A stretch of 64,000 bases of DNA from NCBI GenBank assembly GCA_037974335.1, contig CM075760.1:60394515-60458514 (forward strand). Reading direction: 5' to 3'. This stretch comes from Prionace glauca (Eukaryota; Chordata; Chondrichthyes; Carcharhiniformes; Carcharhinidae). A program made the translations under genes and the position numbers. The notes under the pieces were generated by a model, which searched no databases, was not told the DNA's origin, and saw only the letters and a list, made by a program, of their open reading frames with translations. This document shows, piece after piece, positions 1 to 12,675 of the stretch; the first letter of the stretch is position 1, and each line of letters starts with the position of its first letter.

Positions 1-770
1 CGAAAACAACCCCAGATCCCTCAGTCTCTCCTCATAGGATCTCTCCACCATCCCAGGCAACATCCTAGTAAACCTCCTCTGCACCCTCTCCAAAGCCTCC
101 ACATCCTTCCTGTAATGTGGGGACCAGAACAGCACACAGTACTCCAAGTGCGGCCCTACCTGAGTAGTGTACAGTTGCAACATGACGCTGCGACTCTTAA
201 ATTCAATCCCCCTACTAATAAACGTCAAGATACCGTACGCCTTCTTAACAACCTTATCTACTTGATTCCCAACTTTCAGGGATCTATGTACACATACAGC
301 TAGATCCCTCTGTTCATCCACACTATTCAAAGTCCTCCCGTTAGCCCTATACTCAACACATCTGTTGCTCCTACCGAAGTAAATTACCTCACACTTCTCC
401 GCATTAAATTCCATCCGCCACCTCTCGGCCCAGCTCTGCAACTATCTAAGTCTCGCTGCAGACTATGACACCCTTCCTCACAATCTACCACACCTCCGAC
501 TTTAGTGTCATCAGCAAAATTACTAATCCACCCAACTATACCCTCATCCAGATCATCATTAAAGATTACAAACAGCAGTGGCCCCAAAACAGACCCCTGA
601 GGCACACCACTCGTAATCGAACTCCATGATGAATATTTACCATCAACCACCACCCTCTGTCTCCTATCTGATAGCCAATTTCTGATCCAATTTCCTAGAT
701 TACCCACAATCCCATACATCTGCATTTTCTGCAGAAGCCTACCATGGTGAACGTTATATATTATCAAATA
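1..770 (-). mobile_element. CR1-like LINE fragment, reverse transcriptase
   Basis: Read on the minus strand, 767-384 gives an open RT stretch with the motifs [14 protein letters not shown] and FADDT, the palm-domain signatures of a non-LTR retrotransposon. The remaining 430 bases continue into the thumb and C-terminal part (LEYCVLFWSPHYRKDV, RRFTRMLPGM) in shifted frames. The fragment runs off the left edge of the window. It is interrupted by frame changes, so it is a dead copy. Family assignment to CR1/Jockey-type LINEs rests on these motifs and on the 3' tails of sister copies in the window. Confidence 0.85.
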
Positions 771-2310
771 AATCGGTTGGACTAAAACCTGGTGTTGTCA
801 CGCTTTTTACTATCTTTCTGAACACACAGACTGGCCTCCTCTGCAACGTTGACCATACTTGGAATAAAAATAATTACAGATGCAATCACACCCCTCCAAA
901 AAAAATGGCGACCAGAAGTGTACACGACACGATAGTTCTGACCTCCCTAATGTTATAAACACAGAGCATTGCAGATTGTAAATGCATGGATACATAATGT
1001 CATAAATAGCTGGATACTTAGATCAAATATTCCACTGCGCTAATAGTACAATTCAACACTGATAAATAGACACGATATTGTTTATTCACTGGTGTCAGTT
1101 ATTGCACTCCGGTTAGTGATCCACATGCACAATTTGAATTTATTCGTACTTCTATAAAATTCAGAGCGATCGCCTTCACTGAGATCCAATCTCTAAATTT
1201 ACAAAATAAATTTAACTACAATAATTTCATTGATCAGTGAGACTGTGAATTTTATTTGTTCATGACAATACTTAAAAGCATAGCGATAATACAAGACATT
1301 TGATTTACATGTATATCATCATTCACGTGGTGCATGTATGGCAGTGAACAGAAGATCAACATGAGACATTTTCATTCAGAATTTAAAAACAGTAAGCCGT
1401 TCATTGGGTAGATTATTTTCGTAGCTTTCTGAATTGGATAGATCATTCTCAGTGTGCAGTAATGAGTCCCTTCTACTGCTCGCAGTCCCTCTGTCTTAAA
1501 CTGTGAGGTTTTCCATTCCCAAAGCTTTTAATTTATACACTATATAATCACCTGAGGGACATTGAGGTAGAAGAATGGTTTGAAGTTTTTCTTAATACAT
1601 GAACAAACAGATTACAACATTTAGTTCAGTGATGGAAAATATTTATTTGTTAATTGACTGATCTCGTTCAAAACATTGGATTCTATTGATCACATTTTTC
1701 AACGAATAATATATATCTACTCAAACGCCATCAGGCCCATCTCTGGATGTCAGCTTGTTACATCAGTCTGCTTTCCTTTTAGCTATTTCTCAGTGATTAC
1801 AATATAATATTTGCACTTGCTAATCAGCGATCCAAGTTTATCTGCCTTACCAGACTGGCTCATTGATTACATTAAATGAATTTTAGCCTTCTGATCTGCC
1901 ATGTGCCTTACCCTGCCCATGCTTTCCCGTCTGATGCACAGCCCACTTTTCCTTGAATACTGGACTGGACTTCACTCCAAGCTTTTCATCTGGCCTGTGC
2001 CCTACCCAACTGCCTAATTTGTTCCAAAAACTATGGAGGAGCCTTAGACAACCTGCTCCTGATTCTGATTTTCCTAAGTTTGTAAGCTGATCCTGATCAA
2101 TTCTACAGCTTTTGACAAAGAGGAATATTAAACATCATTCAGCAGTAGAAGCAGTTAACTTGTCTCTCAGATTGAAGGGAGCCATATATGAATATCCGAT
2201 TCTCAGTTTCTCAGAATGCCACACACAACAATTTTCTAAAACTCTGATCATCAACCACAAAGTGCTGAGTGCCAACTACCCATGCATTAACCAGAGCCTA
2301 TCACTTGGAA
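771..2310. other. AT-rich intergenic DNA, nothing recognised
   Basis: No convincing ORF, repeat family or RNA gene was seen. Base composition is AT-rich throughout. Confidence 0.5.
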
Positions 2311-2315
2311 TCGTG

Positions 2316-2480
2316 TAATAAGAGCATAAGACCATAAGACATATAAACAGAATTAGGCCCATCGATTCTGCTCCACCATTCAATCATAGCTAATATTTTC
2401 CTGCCTTTTCCACATACCCCTAATCCCTCTATTAACCAAGAACAGATCTATCTCTGTCTTAAAGGCACTTAGTCAAATAT
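2316..2480 (-). mobile_element. CR1-like LINE 3' fragment, antisense
   Basis: The stretch reads as the reverse complement of the 3' end of the LINE family seen throughout the window: a run of ATAAGA-type units (2327-2341), then the antisense of the sentence that ends plus-strand copies (compare 62520-62780 and 53490-53700). Short and diverged. Confidence 0.65.
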
Positions 2481-2639
2481 CAAGATACTTGGCACATGAA
2501 GTGGCACTTCAAGTGTACACCACATTAACCATGCTGGTGATGAAATATTCACCATCCTGGGATGCCAACAGACACACCTACTGAAATATGAAAAGACAAT
2601 AATCATGGTTATTTAGGTCTTAGTTTTAACATACTGAAA

Positions 2640-3090
2640 TTTTGTCCTTGGTGTTTCCATTGTACTCATTCTGTCTCATTTTTTTTTTCCATTTGTTCCC
2701 GCTCTCTGTCTCTATATTTTTGTGTCTCTCTGTCTCTGGTTGTTTCCTTCTGCCTCACCTTTCGACTCATGTTTCCGCTTTGTCTCCCTCTACTCTCTTA
2801 TTACAACCTCCAATCTTCCTCCGTCTCCCTTTCTCATTCACTGTATATCACCATTTTCCCCACTCTCTATCCCTATCTATCTTGCTTTGTGTGAGTTTCT
2901 CTCTGTCTCTGTTCTTTCTCTCTTTCTGCCTGCTTCTGTACCTACTAGAAACTATTTCAATCACTGTTGCTCTCCATGTCTTGTGCTTTTCTCTCTCTCT
3001 GACAATCTATCCCTCTCACTATCACTCTCACTGTTGCTAACACTGCTCTCTCTCTTTATCTGTCACTTTTTCTGTCTCTGTGAGACAGTT
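2640..3090. repeat. pyrimidine-rich low-complexity tract
   Basis: About 450 bases are almost entirely C and T on the plus strand, with CTCTCTCTCT runs. The long open frames here are a by-product of this composition and are not genes. The tract lies just 3' of the GPR139-like exon, which is on the minus strand. Confidence 0.8.
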
Positions 3091-3129
3091 TTATTTATTT
3101 TTTACAGTATGAATCCCCAACAGGAAGAG

Positions 3130-4058
3130 TCAGGGATCTTGTGTTTGTAGTTTCCTCTGAGGGTGAATTGAGTTGAACAATTGTAGTATAGGATATTTCA
3201 TTAGATCTTTTAGCTGCTCTCTGAAGTGAGTCTGTGTCACAGCATAAATGGCAGTGTTTGTACAGCAACTTGTGAGTTGCAGCATGAAGCCCAATTCCAT
3301 AACGAAAAGATTTAACCATACTGACTGATAGCCCAAGCCATGCATACGTATCCATAGTGAATAAACCATTAATGTCGACCATAAGATGATGAAATTGGCT
3401 GAGATAGCAAGTAGTAAAATGATGGATTTCCTTCTACTCTCCATCTCTGGGTCTCTGGGATTCTCCCCACTGCTGTGAGCCCGGAGTCTCCCACGGGCTC
3501 TGCTGCTCACTAAAATGTGCCTGACAGTGAGAGCATTGAACAGCAGAATCAGCACGAATGGGACACACGGAGTTACAATGTTGTGGAGGAACTCGATTGT
3601 TCCCCAGATATCAGATTTAGCAGCATCCAGTATAAAATCACAAAACCACGGGTTATTCGACAGCCAATATCTACTTAGTAACATAAAATACCAGAAAATG
3701 TTCTTTAAACAGCTCAGCACCGTCACTGTTCCTAGAACCACAGCCGCCGATTTCTCAGTGCAATATTTACTTTTCAGCTTGGGGCAGCAAATGGCCACAA
3801 ATCGATCAAAGGTGAAAGTGACGGTGAACCAGACAGAACAGTCAGTGGCTGCATAAAGCAGGACGGCGTGGATGTTACACACGGGGAGCGACAGCAGGAA
3901 AGAAAACTGTTCCGGATATAGAATGGGAATGTGTCTCAATATCAAGTCGAGGATAATGACCAGCAGATCCCCCGCTGACATGGCCACCAGGTAACGAGTG
4001 ACACATTTGGACAGACCACAGTTTCTGCTCATCAGTGTCACAATTGTGATTATGTTCA
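3130..4058 (-). CDS. GPR139-like class A GPCR, main coding exon
   Basis: This exon encodes about 309 residues of a rhodopsin-family receptor covering TM1 to the C-tail. TM2 reads YLVAMSAGDLLVII, TM3 ends TFTFDRFVAIC (DRF in place of DRY), TM5 has VTPCVPFVLILLFNAL, and TM7 ends NTAIYAVTQTHF where NPxxY is usual. The phrase AATDCSVWFTVTFTFDRF before ICL2 and the SRRKS start of TM6 are characteristic of the GPR139/GPR142 branch, which is strongly expanded in sharks. I place the exon start at 4058 because a splice acceptor (TTCTTGACAG on the minus strand) ends there and the frame continues as G|TG (phase 1). The ATG at 4065 would lie in the intron. The extracellular N-terminus and start of TM1 must come from an upstream exon (above 4060) that I could not find, so either it lies further off or this is an orphan exon. 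Ligand unknown. Confidence 0.85.
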
Positions 4059-4930
4059 CTGTCAAGAAGGGAAATAAAGAATAAAATTAGATATGATTCA
4101 TGGAAAGAAATTATCATTTAGACTGAGGATGGGTTAAAATGAAAGAAATATATATACACGCACATAAAATCAGTATTTAAATAAAATCCAGCACGTCTTT
4201 TGCAGTGTGAGGGGAAAATGGAACATCTGGAGGAAACCTCTACAGACACAGGGAAAATCTTCAAACTCCACATCGACATTGACCAACCCTGGGATTGAAT
4301 GTGTGTGCCTGATCCTGTGAGTCAGCAGTGCCAACCACTCCATTGTAGCAACACAATTGTACTCATTTGGGAGAGAGCTTTCTGGGGAGTCCTTAACATT
4401 GTCCCTTACTCAACTACAGCTAAATAGGCTCTCTACCATGTAGAGGATTTGCAGCGTAAGAAGGCTGAGGGAGTGAACCCTGACAGAAAACCCGGATTGG
4501 AGTCCTGTAGGTGGTAATCCGTTGTCTCTCAGACAACGTAGTGACAAGTCCCGCAACAGAACTGGTACCAAACAGTGCTGGTTTGACCCTGGCCTCTGGA
4601 CAATACTAACAGTTGGCAGAGGAAGATCCTGATGCCTTGATAACACAGAATCTCTATTATATTTATACGAAACTGTACCCTGGAGAGGAGACCACAACAT
4701 TGTGGTCATCGTTAATAGGACACAGGAAGAAATAGTAATCTCACACTCAATTGGCACAGAGCACAAGTACTCGTGTTTTCTCTCACCAGTGGATGAATAC
4801 TTCAAGGTTCAGAGAATAGTTGTCGTCCATAATAGTCAATGCGATTGCTGCTGCCCCACTTTGATCCACTGGATCATCCCGTTCCATGAGTCCTCTCTCA
4901 GCAGGAAGATTGCCAATCTAGGCACCAGCT
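4059..4930. other. intergenic or intron DNA, no gene seen
   Basis: The missing first exon of the GPCR would be expected in this direction, but no short exon ending in a phase-1 donor with a TM1-like peptide was recognised. 4205-4330 resembles a diverged antisense tRNA-headed SINE (gaaacctctacagacacaggg...). Confidence 0.4.
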
Positions 4931-6065
4931 AAAAACTCAAAGGCCAGTACCAAAGGAAAAACCAAGCAGCCTGCCTTAATAACTGTCGCCTGGTAACTCT
5001 GACATTCGATATTATGAAATGCATCAAAAGGTTAGTCATGGCCTGCATCAGTTCCGGCTTCTCTGATTGCCTGGATCCAGTACAGTTCACCTACATCCAC
5101 AATAGGGCCACAAATGCCATCTCCCTGACCCTACAGTCAACCCTGTAACACCGACTTGTGTTTATCGACTGAGCCTGCAACACCATTATTCCTAAAAAAA
5201 AAACTCGTATCCAAGGTGCATGATCTGGGTCTTGGCTTTTGCCTCTGCAATTTGATTCTGAACTTCCTGACGCGCAGACAGCAATAATTCAGGGCAGTCA
5301 ACAACACTCCTCCACAATCATCCTCAACTGTGCTGCTCCATAAAGCTGTGTCCTCGGCCCCTTGCTATACTCATACCCTGGTGGCTGTGTGGCCAAATTC
5401 CCCTCCAACTGGATTTCCAAGTTCGCTGATGACACCTGCAGTGGGTCAGAACTGAAAAAAACGATGAGACCGAGAACAAGGAAGAGACAGAAAATCTGGG
5501 TGAATTGGGGCGACAACAATAATCTCTTCCTCAATGTCAACAAAGCAAATTGACTTTTGGAAACATAGTGGAGCACATGTCCCTATCTACATCAGTGGGA
5601 TGAAGTTGAAATGGTTGGGAGCTTCAGGTTTTAGGGTCCAGATCACCGACAACCTTCCCTGCTTCCTCCATGACGACCCTATAATTAAAAAAAATCTACA
5701 AACGCCTGTATTTTCTCAGATGTTTATGGACACATGGCATCTCAGCTGCGACTCTCACCAACTTTTACAGACGCTCCATAAAGAACATTCTAGCTTGGTA
5801 TAAATGCCTCAAAGCGTGGTGAATACAGACCAGTCCATCAATCAAACCAAGTTTCCACTTATTGACCCTGTCTGAACTTCCCGTTGCCTCACAAAAGCAA
5901 CAAAGAAAATTGAGGAATAGTGCACTACGGACATCAAATCTTCCCACTTGTTCCATCAGAGAAAAAAAAGATTTAAAAATGTGTGAGTACATGTACCAAC
6001 CAACTGATTGAATGCAGTATGTTTTGTTTGTATGGCACTTAAGCAACCACATTTTTCACTGTATC
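4931..6065 (+). mobile_element. L2/CR1-type LINE fragment, RT to 3' end
   Basis: Diverged plus-strand LINE. Recognisable pieces are the RT start (CRLVTLTF), the DPVQFTYIHN stretch at about 5075, the PLLYSYPGGCVA segment at 5360 and KFADDT at 5425, followed by the C-terminal part and a 3' end resembling 10490-10690. Several frame changes and stops; inactive. A second copy of its early RT part follows at 6070-6220, so two copies are fused or a local duplication occurred. Confidence 0.75.
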
Positions 6066-6465
6066 TCCTATATTATGAAATGCATCAAAAAAGTTAGTCA
6101 TAGTATGAATCAATTCCAGCCTCCAGATTGCCTTCATATCCTATAGTTCCCCTACCTCCCCAACAGGTCCACAGATACCATCTCCCTGGCCCCACAGTTT
6201 AATCTCTAACACTGTAACCGTGTACATAGAGAAGGAGTGACTGCAGAATGTAACGTTGCAACCATAACTAGTGTGAAATAAAAGATAATTTAATGCGATG
6301 TGGGTCCATTACAACATCTGATGGCAGCAGAGAAGAAGCTGTTCTTGAGTCAGCACCATGGTGGTATAATGTTTAGCACTGCTGTCTCACAGGACCTGAG
6401 TTTGATTCCCGGCTTGGATCACATATTTATTACATGTGAAAATAATAAACCAAATCAAACCAAAT
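6066..6465 (+). mobile_element. LINE fragment followed by a SINE head fragment
   Basis: 6070-6220 repeats the sequence at 5010-5150 (tattatgaaatgcatcaaaa...ccatctccctgnccc). 6355-6430 is a tRNA-like SINE head (A box near GTGGTATAATG, B box near GAGTTTGATTCCC) that goes straight into an AATAAACCAAATCAAA tail. Confidence 0.6.
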
Positions 6466-6860
6466 CAAATCGGTCTTTCGCATCTCAAGTGCCCTGGCCT
6501 TACCAATGAACTTATGAAGGTGATGATATACACAGGACAGCTGTGATGAAGAATGGATTTACAAGACTCAGGGTTGACACTGGGGAGCTGTGAGAAACTG
6601 GACTGGCTTAAAGTGGATTCTTTCCAGAGAAACATCACACGTTCTTGGAATAGGATGAATCCCAACAGGTATTTTTATATCAACTTCCCTGCAATGTTAA
6701 TATTTGCATGCTTGTGACATTGATGAATAAATTTCACATTGTATGAAATATGTTTTCTCTGTGAGATCCTGCTGTGCACACATGATCAATAAAATGGATT
6801 CTGGGGCCCCGTGATGGGTAGGTGATTAGAAGTGAACTGGTGTTACATGTAAAATGTAAC
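6466..6860. other. intergenic DNA, no gene seen
   Basis: No supported feature apart from AT-rich sequence. 6800-6935 ends in a LINE-type tail (ttatgttcttatgttctt). Confidence 0.4.
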
Positions 6861-6935
6861 AGGTAAAAAAGGCCCCCAAGTGTGTGTGTTTTACAGGCCT
6901 ACTCCTGCTCCTATTTCTTATGTTCTTATGTTCTT

Positions 6936-8345
6936 ATTTACCTTCCTAACTGCCGACTGAAACTGCATGCTAACCGAAAGAGAATCTTGAACAAAACTCC
7001 CAAATCCCTTTGTGCTTCTGATTTCCTAGCATTTCCCTGTTTAGAAAAGTCTCCATTCATCCTTCCAAAGTGAATAACCTCACACTTTTCCACATTGTAA
7101 TCCATCAGCCACTTCTTTGCCCACTCTCGAAACTCGTCCAAGTTGTTCTGCCATCCCTCTGCTTTCTCAATACTACCTATCCCTCTACATATCTTTGTAT
7201 CATTTGCAAACTTAGTCACAGTGATTTCAAATTGTTATATTGTGAAAAAATGTGGTCCCAGCATCAACCTGAGGCACACCACTAGTCACCGGCTGCCATA
7301 CTGAAAAAGACCCCTTTATCCTCACTCTCTGCCTCTGCCAGTCAACCAATCCTTTATCCATGCCAGGATCTTACACTTAACACCATGGACTCTTAATTTA
7401 TTTAACAGTCTCCTTTGCAGCACCTTGTCAAAGGCTTTCTGGAAATCTAAGTAAATAACATCCACTCGTTCTCCTTTATCGAACTTCCTTGTTACCTCCT
7501 CAAAGAACTCAGAACAGATCTGTCAGACATGACTCCCCCTTGCTGCGGCTGTATAGGGCATTGGTGAGGCCGCAGCTGGAGTACTGTGTGCAGTTTTGGG
7601 TGCTGTACTTACGCAAGGATATTTTGGCCTTGGAGGGAGTGCAGAGGAGATTTACTAGGCTGATACCGGAGTTGAGGGGTTTGAGCTATGAGAGGCTGAA
7701 TAAACTAGGCTTGTGCTCATTAGAGTTTAGAAGAATGAGGGGAGATCTCATTGAGACATATAAGATAATGAATGGGATGGATAGGATAGAGGTGGAGAGG
7801 CTCTTCCCGTTCAGAAAGGATAGTAGGACTAGGGGGCACAACCTCAAGATAAAGTGGGGGGGGTGGTTTAGAACGGAGTTGAGGAGGAACTTCTTCACTC
7901 AAAGGGTGGTGAATCTCTGGAATTCTCTGCCCGTTGAAGTGGTGGAGGCTGCCTCGCTAAATATTTTTAAGACGCGGGTTGATGGGTTTTTGATAAGAGA
8001 GGGGATTAAGGGTTATGGGGAGAGGGCGGGAATGTGGAACTGAGAACGACAGATCAGCCATGATCTTATTGAATGGCGGGCAGGCTCGAGGGGCTAGATG
8101 GCCTACTCCTGCTCCTATTTCTTATGTTCTTATTGACGAAGCCGTGCTTACTCAGTCCTATCTTATCAGGCACTTCCAAGTGCTCCATGATCTCATCATT
8201 AATAATTGACTCTAAAATCTTGTCAATGACCGAAGTTAGGCTAACCATCCTATAATTTTCCATCTGCTGCCTCACTCCCTTCCTAAACAGCAGTGTCACA
8301 TTAGCTACTTTCCAGTCCTCTGGGACCCCCCCTGTCTCCACATGA
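6936..8345 (-). mobile_element. CR1-like LINE, split by a nested LINE
   Basis: Minus-strand RT fragment. 7219-6938 carries FANDTKICRGI (cf. FADDT) and the downstream WAKKWLMDYNVEKCEVIHFG. The upstream RT part (DWKVANVTLLFRKG, NYRMVSLTSVIDKILE) is at 8341-8138. The two halves are separated by a plus-strand LINE 3' end at 7543-8134, so the gap is a nested insertion and not a deletion. Frame shifts present; inactive. Confidence 0.8.
7543..8134 (+). mobile_element. CR1-like LINE 3' end, nested
   Basis: The 7543-8043 frame stays open through the whole C-terminal RT region (LEYCVQFW, RRFTRLIPELRG, RRNFFTQRVVNLWNSLPVEVVEAA) and ends in the tail TTCTTATGTTCTTATT. It is close to the copy at 19905-20612, which suggests recent activity of this subfamily. 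It sits inside the antisense LINE 6936-8345. Confidence 0.9.
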
Positions 8346-8374
8346 TTAACAAGTGTTCTTTATTGCAAGGAGAA

Positions 8375-8990
8375 CAGGATGTGAAAACAGGGATGTTATA
8401 CTGCCAGTTGTAGAGGGTGTTGGCAAGGCCACATCTGGAATACTGTACAGTTTTGATGTCCTTACTTATGATAGGCTATAGTTATATTAGAAACATAGTT
8501 AGGAGATAGTTCAATCGACTGATTTCTGGGATGAGGGAGTGTGTCAGAGGAAATATGAGACAGATTGGGCTTGTTTCTATTGAAGTTCAGAAGAATGAGT
8601 CAATCTTATTGAAATGTTTAAGATCGTGAGGGGACTTGACAGTGTATATGCTCAGGAGGTGTCTTCCCCTTCATAAGAGACAAGGACTTGGGGCGTTAGG
8701 CTAAAAACACTGGGTCCAGAATTTAAGATAGAGAGGAGGAGAAATGTTTCCTCTGAGAGTCATTACTCTGTGGAATCCTCTTCCCTGGAGGGCAGTGAAG
8801 GCACAGTTACTGAATATTTTGAAAGGTTGAGTTAAATAGATGCCTGATTGACAAGGGAATCAAGAGTTTTAGGGGTTAAAGAGGAAAGTGGGGTTGAGGC
8901 TGCAATCAGATCAATAATAATGTTACAGAATTGTGCAATATATTTGATGGGCTGAATGGCCTGCTCCAAATTCCTCTGTTCATATTTGTG
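8375..8990 (+). mobile_element. old CR1-like LINE 3' end
   Basis: Diverged plus-strand copy: matches to the same C-terminal region (gagggtgttggcaaggccacatctggaatactg, tattgaagttcagaagaatg, gatgggctgaatggcctgctcc) are visible but the frame is lost. Confidence 0.75.
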
Positions 8991-9690
8991 TACGTTCTTC
9001 GGTAGTTTACAGGGAATACAGTTGATGGGTCTCATGGATAAGATGAGACCTGAGAGGGCAACAGCAGAGATAGGAAAGAAACTCGAGAAAGATGTTCCAT
9101 ATGTCTGATCTGGATTTATCTTGAGTGAGATGTGGGTTCAGGTCTCAGACAAGGGGGAGTTTTAAACAGAATCTGTCTTGGTGAGTTGGTGGAAGGAAGG
9201 AAAGCAGCAGAGGCAGCTGAAGGGATTGTCTCAATCTTAGTGATGAAAAAGCTCCATGTGTTCCTCACACTTGTTGGAGGTGAGGATGGAGGAGGAAAGC
9301 CATTCAAAAGGAACTTACATGCATTTGGGATTTTAAAATGAATTCGATCTGGAGCAGTGAGGGAGAATGAATTTGGGACATTAGACAAGACAAGGGAATG
9401 AACAATAAAGGGGATGATGCTGAGAATTACAGAGGATCGGAGAGAATTTGGAGTCAACATCCAGACATCCATGAAGGAGGCTGGACATTTAGATCCAAAA
9501 GATTAACTCTGTTTCTCCACACAGATGCTGCCAGACCCAACATATTCTGTTTATATTTATAAAATGCTAATCAGAGCAAGCTAGAGAACTGAGCACAGTT
9601 CTGGTCACCAGATTAATCAATTATAAAAGTATATGTCAAGTAAATCTTGTGGCAGAAAGCTGAAGCCAGTTGGCAAGTTTTTAATATCAT
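8991..9690. other. purine-rich intergenic DNA, no gene seen
   Basis: Purine-rich on the plus strand (9130-9480), with long antisense open frames that have no recognisable domain. Probably an old repeat I cannot name. Confidence 0.35.
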
Positions 9691-9975
9691 TACAATGTGT
9701 TCAATTTTCAAATCTAATGAATGAAAGATTGAAGGATTAGGAGGGTTAGGGAGAGTCATGGGGCTCTGGAACTCACTGCCTGAAAGGATAGGAGAGGCAC
9801 AAACCCTCATCACATTAAACAGGAACTTAGATACACAGTTCAGATTCTGCAGCACACAGAGGGACAGATCAAGAGCTGGAAAGTAGGACAAAACTGGACA
9901 ATACTTTTCCAGCCAGCACAGACATGATGGGCTGAATGGCCTCCTGCTGTTCAGTGAATGTTCTATATTTCAGTT
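9691..9975 (+). mobile_element. CR1-like LINE 3' fragment
   Basis: Contains the family phrases ggaactcactgcctgaaagga and catgatgggctgaatggcctcctgctgt, then ttctat. Old copy. Confidence 0.65.
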
Positions 9976-10199
9976 CTGACAGTTGGAGTTTGTTTCTGCT
10001 AGTGTTAATAACTCCTTGAACTGGGCTGCAGTGTAATTTGGATAAATGCGAAATCGGCTTCATTAAAACACACCAGAGTAGCTTTTTATGTCTTTCCCAC
10101 TGTGTTATCTGATTGTACTCTGATTTTCTCATCAGTAACACAACTAATCTCAGTCACCCCAATCTGCGAATGATTAAGTAAATTCCTTCTCTAACACTG

Positions 10200-10690
10200 C
10201 GAGTGTACCTCAAACCACAGGGACTGCAGCGTTTCAGGAAGGGCAGCTCACCACCACCTCAAGGGCAATTAGGAATAGACAATAAAAATACTGGCCTAGT
10301 CGGTGACACCCACACTCCATGAAAAGAAAATGTATATTCAAACAAGACTTAATTAAGCAGGACAGGATTCTTTGCATAATTAGTTTTACAACACTAAATT
10401 AACATTAAAATTATTATTAAAGGATAGGGGTTTGAATATCAATCCAGGAAAATTACCAAAATGATGCTGGAGTGTGGCGACTTCTTGCAAGCTGTGCCCA
10501 GCAAACCCTCTAATTCTATCTTCTACTCATTCTACACTTCTAAAACTTTATTCTGACTCTTATGACTGTAACACGGTATTCTGCATCCTCTCCTCTACGT
10601 AAGGTACCCTTTCTCTGTACGGCACACAAGAAACAATACTTTTCACTGTATGTTAATACATTGACGATAATAAATCAAATCAATGACTTT
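10200..10690 (+). mobile_element. SINE-like fragment plus LINE 3' end
   Basis: 10200-10320 matches, in the same orientation, the repeat at 45530-45665 (ggactgcagcgtttcaggaag, caattaggaatagacaataaa). 10490-10690 is the 3' terminus of the L2/CR1-type LINE, ending AATAAATCAAATCAA; its antisense version is at 14618-14720. Confidence 0.65.
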
Positions 10691-11995
10691 TGCAAATTTA
10701 TCTAGGTGTTAATCCATCACAGCATTCCGCTCTCAAAACTCTGTCTCAGACACAGTCCCACTTGCTGAAATGGACATGGGAATCTTGCCTCGACTGAGTG
10801 TCTTCAGTAATCAGCCAGCAACAAATCATTACGGAGCCCTGACTTTTAACCCCTGAGTGGCCAGCACCCTGTGTCAGAGTCAAGCTTCTCCTCGGTTAAT
10901 AATTACCTCCAGCTGCTGCTCGGGTTAATCCAATTAGTTCTTAGGCACAGTGGCCACCCAGTCTCAGTACATCAGACAAGAATACAAGAGAGCTAAAATC
11001 TCTTGATTTTGAAGTATTTTGCGATACACTGGATCAAACTAAAGATTATAATGTACCATTCCTCGGGCCCTTTATCAGGGATCCTTCATTATTAGAACAG
11101 TTTGTCTGAAATTACCGTTTCTTTCACAGAGAGACACGTAATAATTCAACTTAAATTTTGAATGAAAATCCAGTCTTTCCAATATGATTATTGATTCATT
11201 ATTTCTAACTTAATCAAGGTTCATCAATTGTACAATAATCTGTTTCATGACTGGTTACTCATCATACAGTAATTTGATTAATATATGTGGTTAATACACA
11301 AAACAAAGTGACTTCTTTCATCACGTTAGTATCCAAATGACTTCCTTGACCTTGTTAGTTATTACAATAGTGAATGCACCGCGACAAATGGACGGATGAT
11401 GCAGAGTGCTGGTGGCTACAGTCTTCTCTGAATGGCTAACTGATGTGAGCCAGAGAGTGGGTGTTGGGCTGAAGCCAGTACGGATCATTTCACAACCTTT
11501 TTGCTCTCGAGAGCCTGTTTTAACCTTTATGCAGTTGGGTTAGATGTGTGTCATATGATCGAATTGTATCAGGGTCAGAAATGCCCTGATTATGAGCCTG
11601 TGCTAGAGGCATGTCCTTGACAGAGATAACAGGCCAGTCCTTTGTTTGTCAGCCAGCAAGCTGTTATGTAGATTTTCTACTTAAGAGAATGTCAGATATT
11701 TCTATAACAGTCCATAAATTTCTGAAGGTTTTTGTAAGGATATTTGTCAGTGATTTCTGAGAGTCCATCACTTCAATTGATCTTGTCTCCATTCCCAAGC
11801 CAAGGGCATTTCTGTACTAGGTGGGAAGGGTAACATTTGGGAATTCTCAATTTTCCACCAATTCCCATTCTCCTTCTTTCTGGTGGATAATGGATGTGTC
11901 ACTGTGCGTAATCTGCAATCAGTGAGAATTGTCTGGATTAATCCGCACTTTCTAATTGGAGATGTTAATCAACTGAACCTCTCCAGGAATGAAAT
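10691..11995. other. AT-rich intergenic DNA, nothing recognised
   Basis: About 1.3 kb without a supported ORF or recognised repeat. Confidence 0.45.
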
Positions 11996-11999
11996 GTAG

Positions 12000-12425
12000 A
12001 GTTCGTACCAAAAATGGATAAGCTTGAGTTGTTTTCATGGGACCACAAAAGATTAAGGGGTGACCTGAGGTGTACAGGATTATGAGAGACATGGACAGAG
12101 TGGATAAGGAACAGCTGTTCCCCTTAGTTGAAGGGTCAGTCACGTTGGGACATGAGTACAAGGCAAGGAGCAGGATGTGTGGGGAGCTGTGAGGAAAGAC
12201 TTTTTTACCCAGAGGGTGGAGACGGTCTGGAATTTGCTGCCTGGGAGTGTGCTGGAGGGGGTTCCCTCAGAGCCTTTAAATAGTACCTGCATAAGCATTT
12301 GGCATGCCAGACATTCAAGGCTGTGAGCCAAGTGCTGGTAAATGGGATGAGGTGGCAGGTCAGGTGTTGGTGCAGATTCAATGGGCCAAAGGGCCTGTTC
12401 TGCACCGTATGATTCTGAGACCAAT
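12000..12425 (+). mobile_element. CR1-like LINE 3' fragment
   Basis: Family phrases aggggtgacctgaggtgtacagg, cttttttacccagagggtgg and gggccaaagggcctgttctgcaccgtatgattct are in order on the plus strand. Old copy lying just 3' of the zinc-finger gene. Confidence 0.75.
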
Positions 12426-12675
12426 TTAGGATTGGAGTAAAAGTTCAGAGTGTTGTTACAAACCAATTTCTAACGAGAGTCCCGGAAACATGGGGAATGA
12501 TCACAGACAAGGAAAGTGCAGTCCCAAGAACACAATCTGCAACAGATCCAGAATATTAAACACCAGCCCACTTACAGAGATTAACAACAGCAAACACAAA
12601 CCCCAACTGTCAGCATGAATATGGTTCAGACTTGGATATGATCAAAAGCACAACAGCAGAATCCAACCACTGTAG

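Noticed and set aside
2642-3150. Overlapping open frames of 132 and 142 codons
   Set aside because: They lie in a C/T-rich tract and encode only Leu/Ser/Phe/Pro. Composition explains them.
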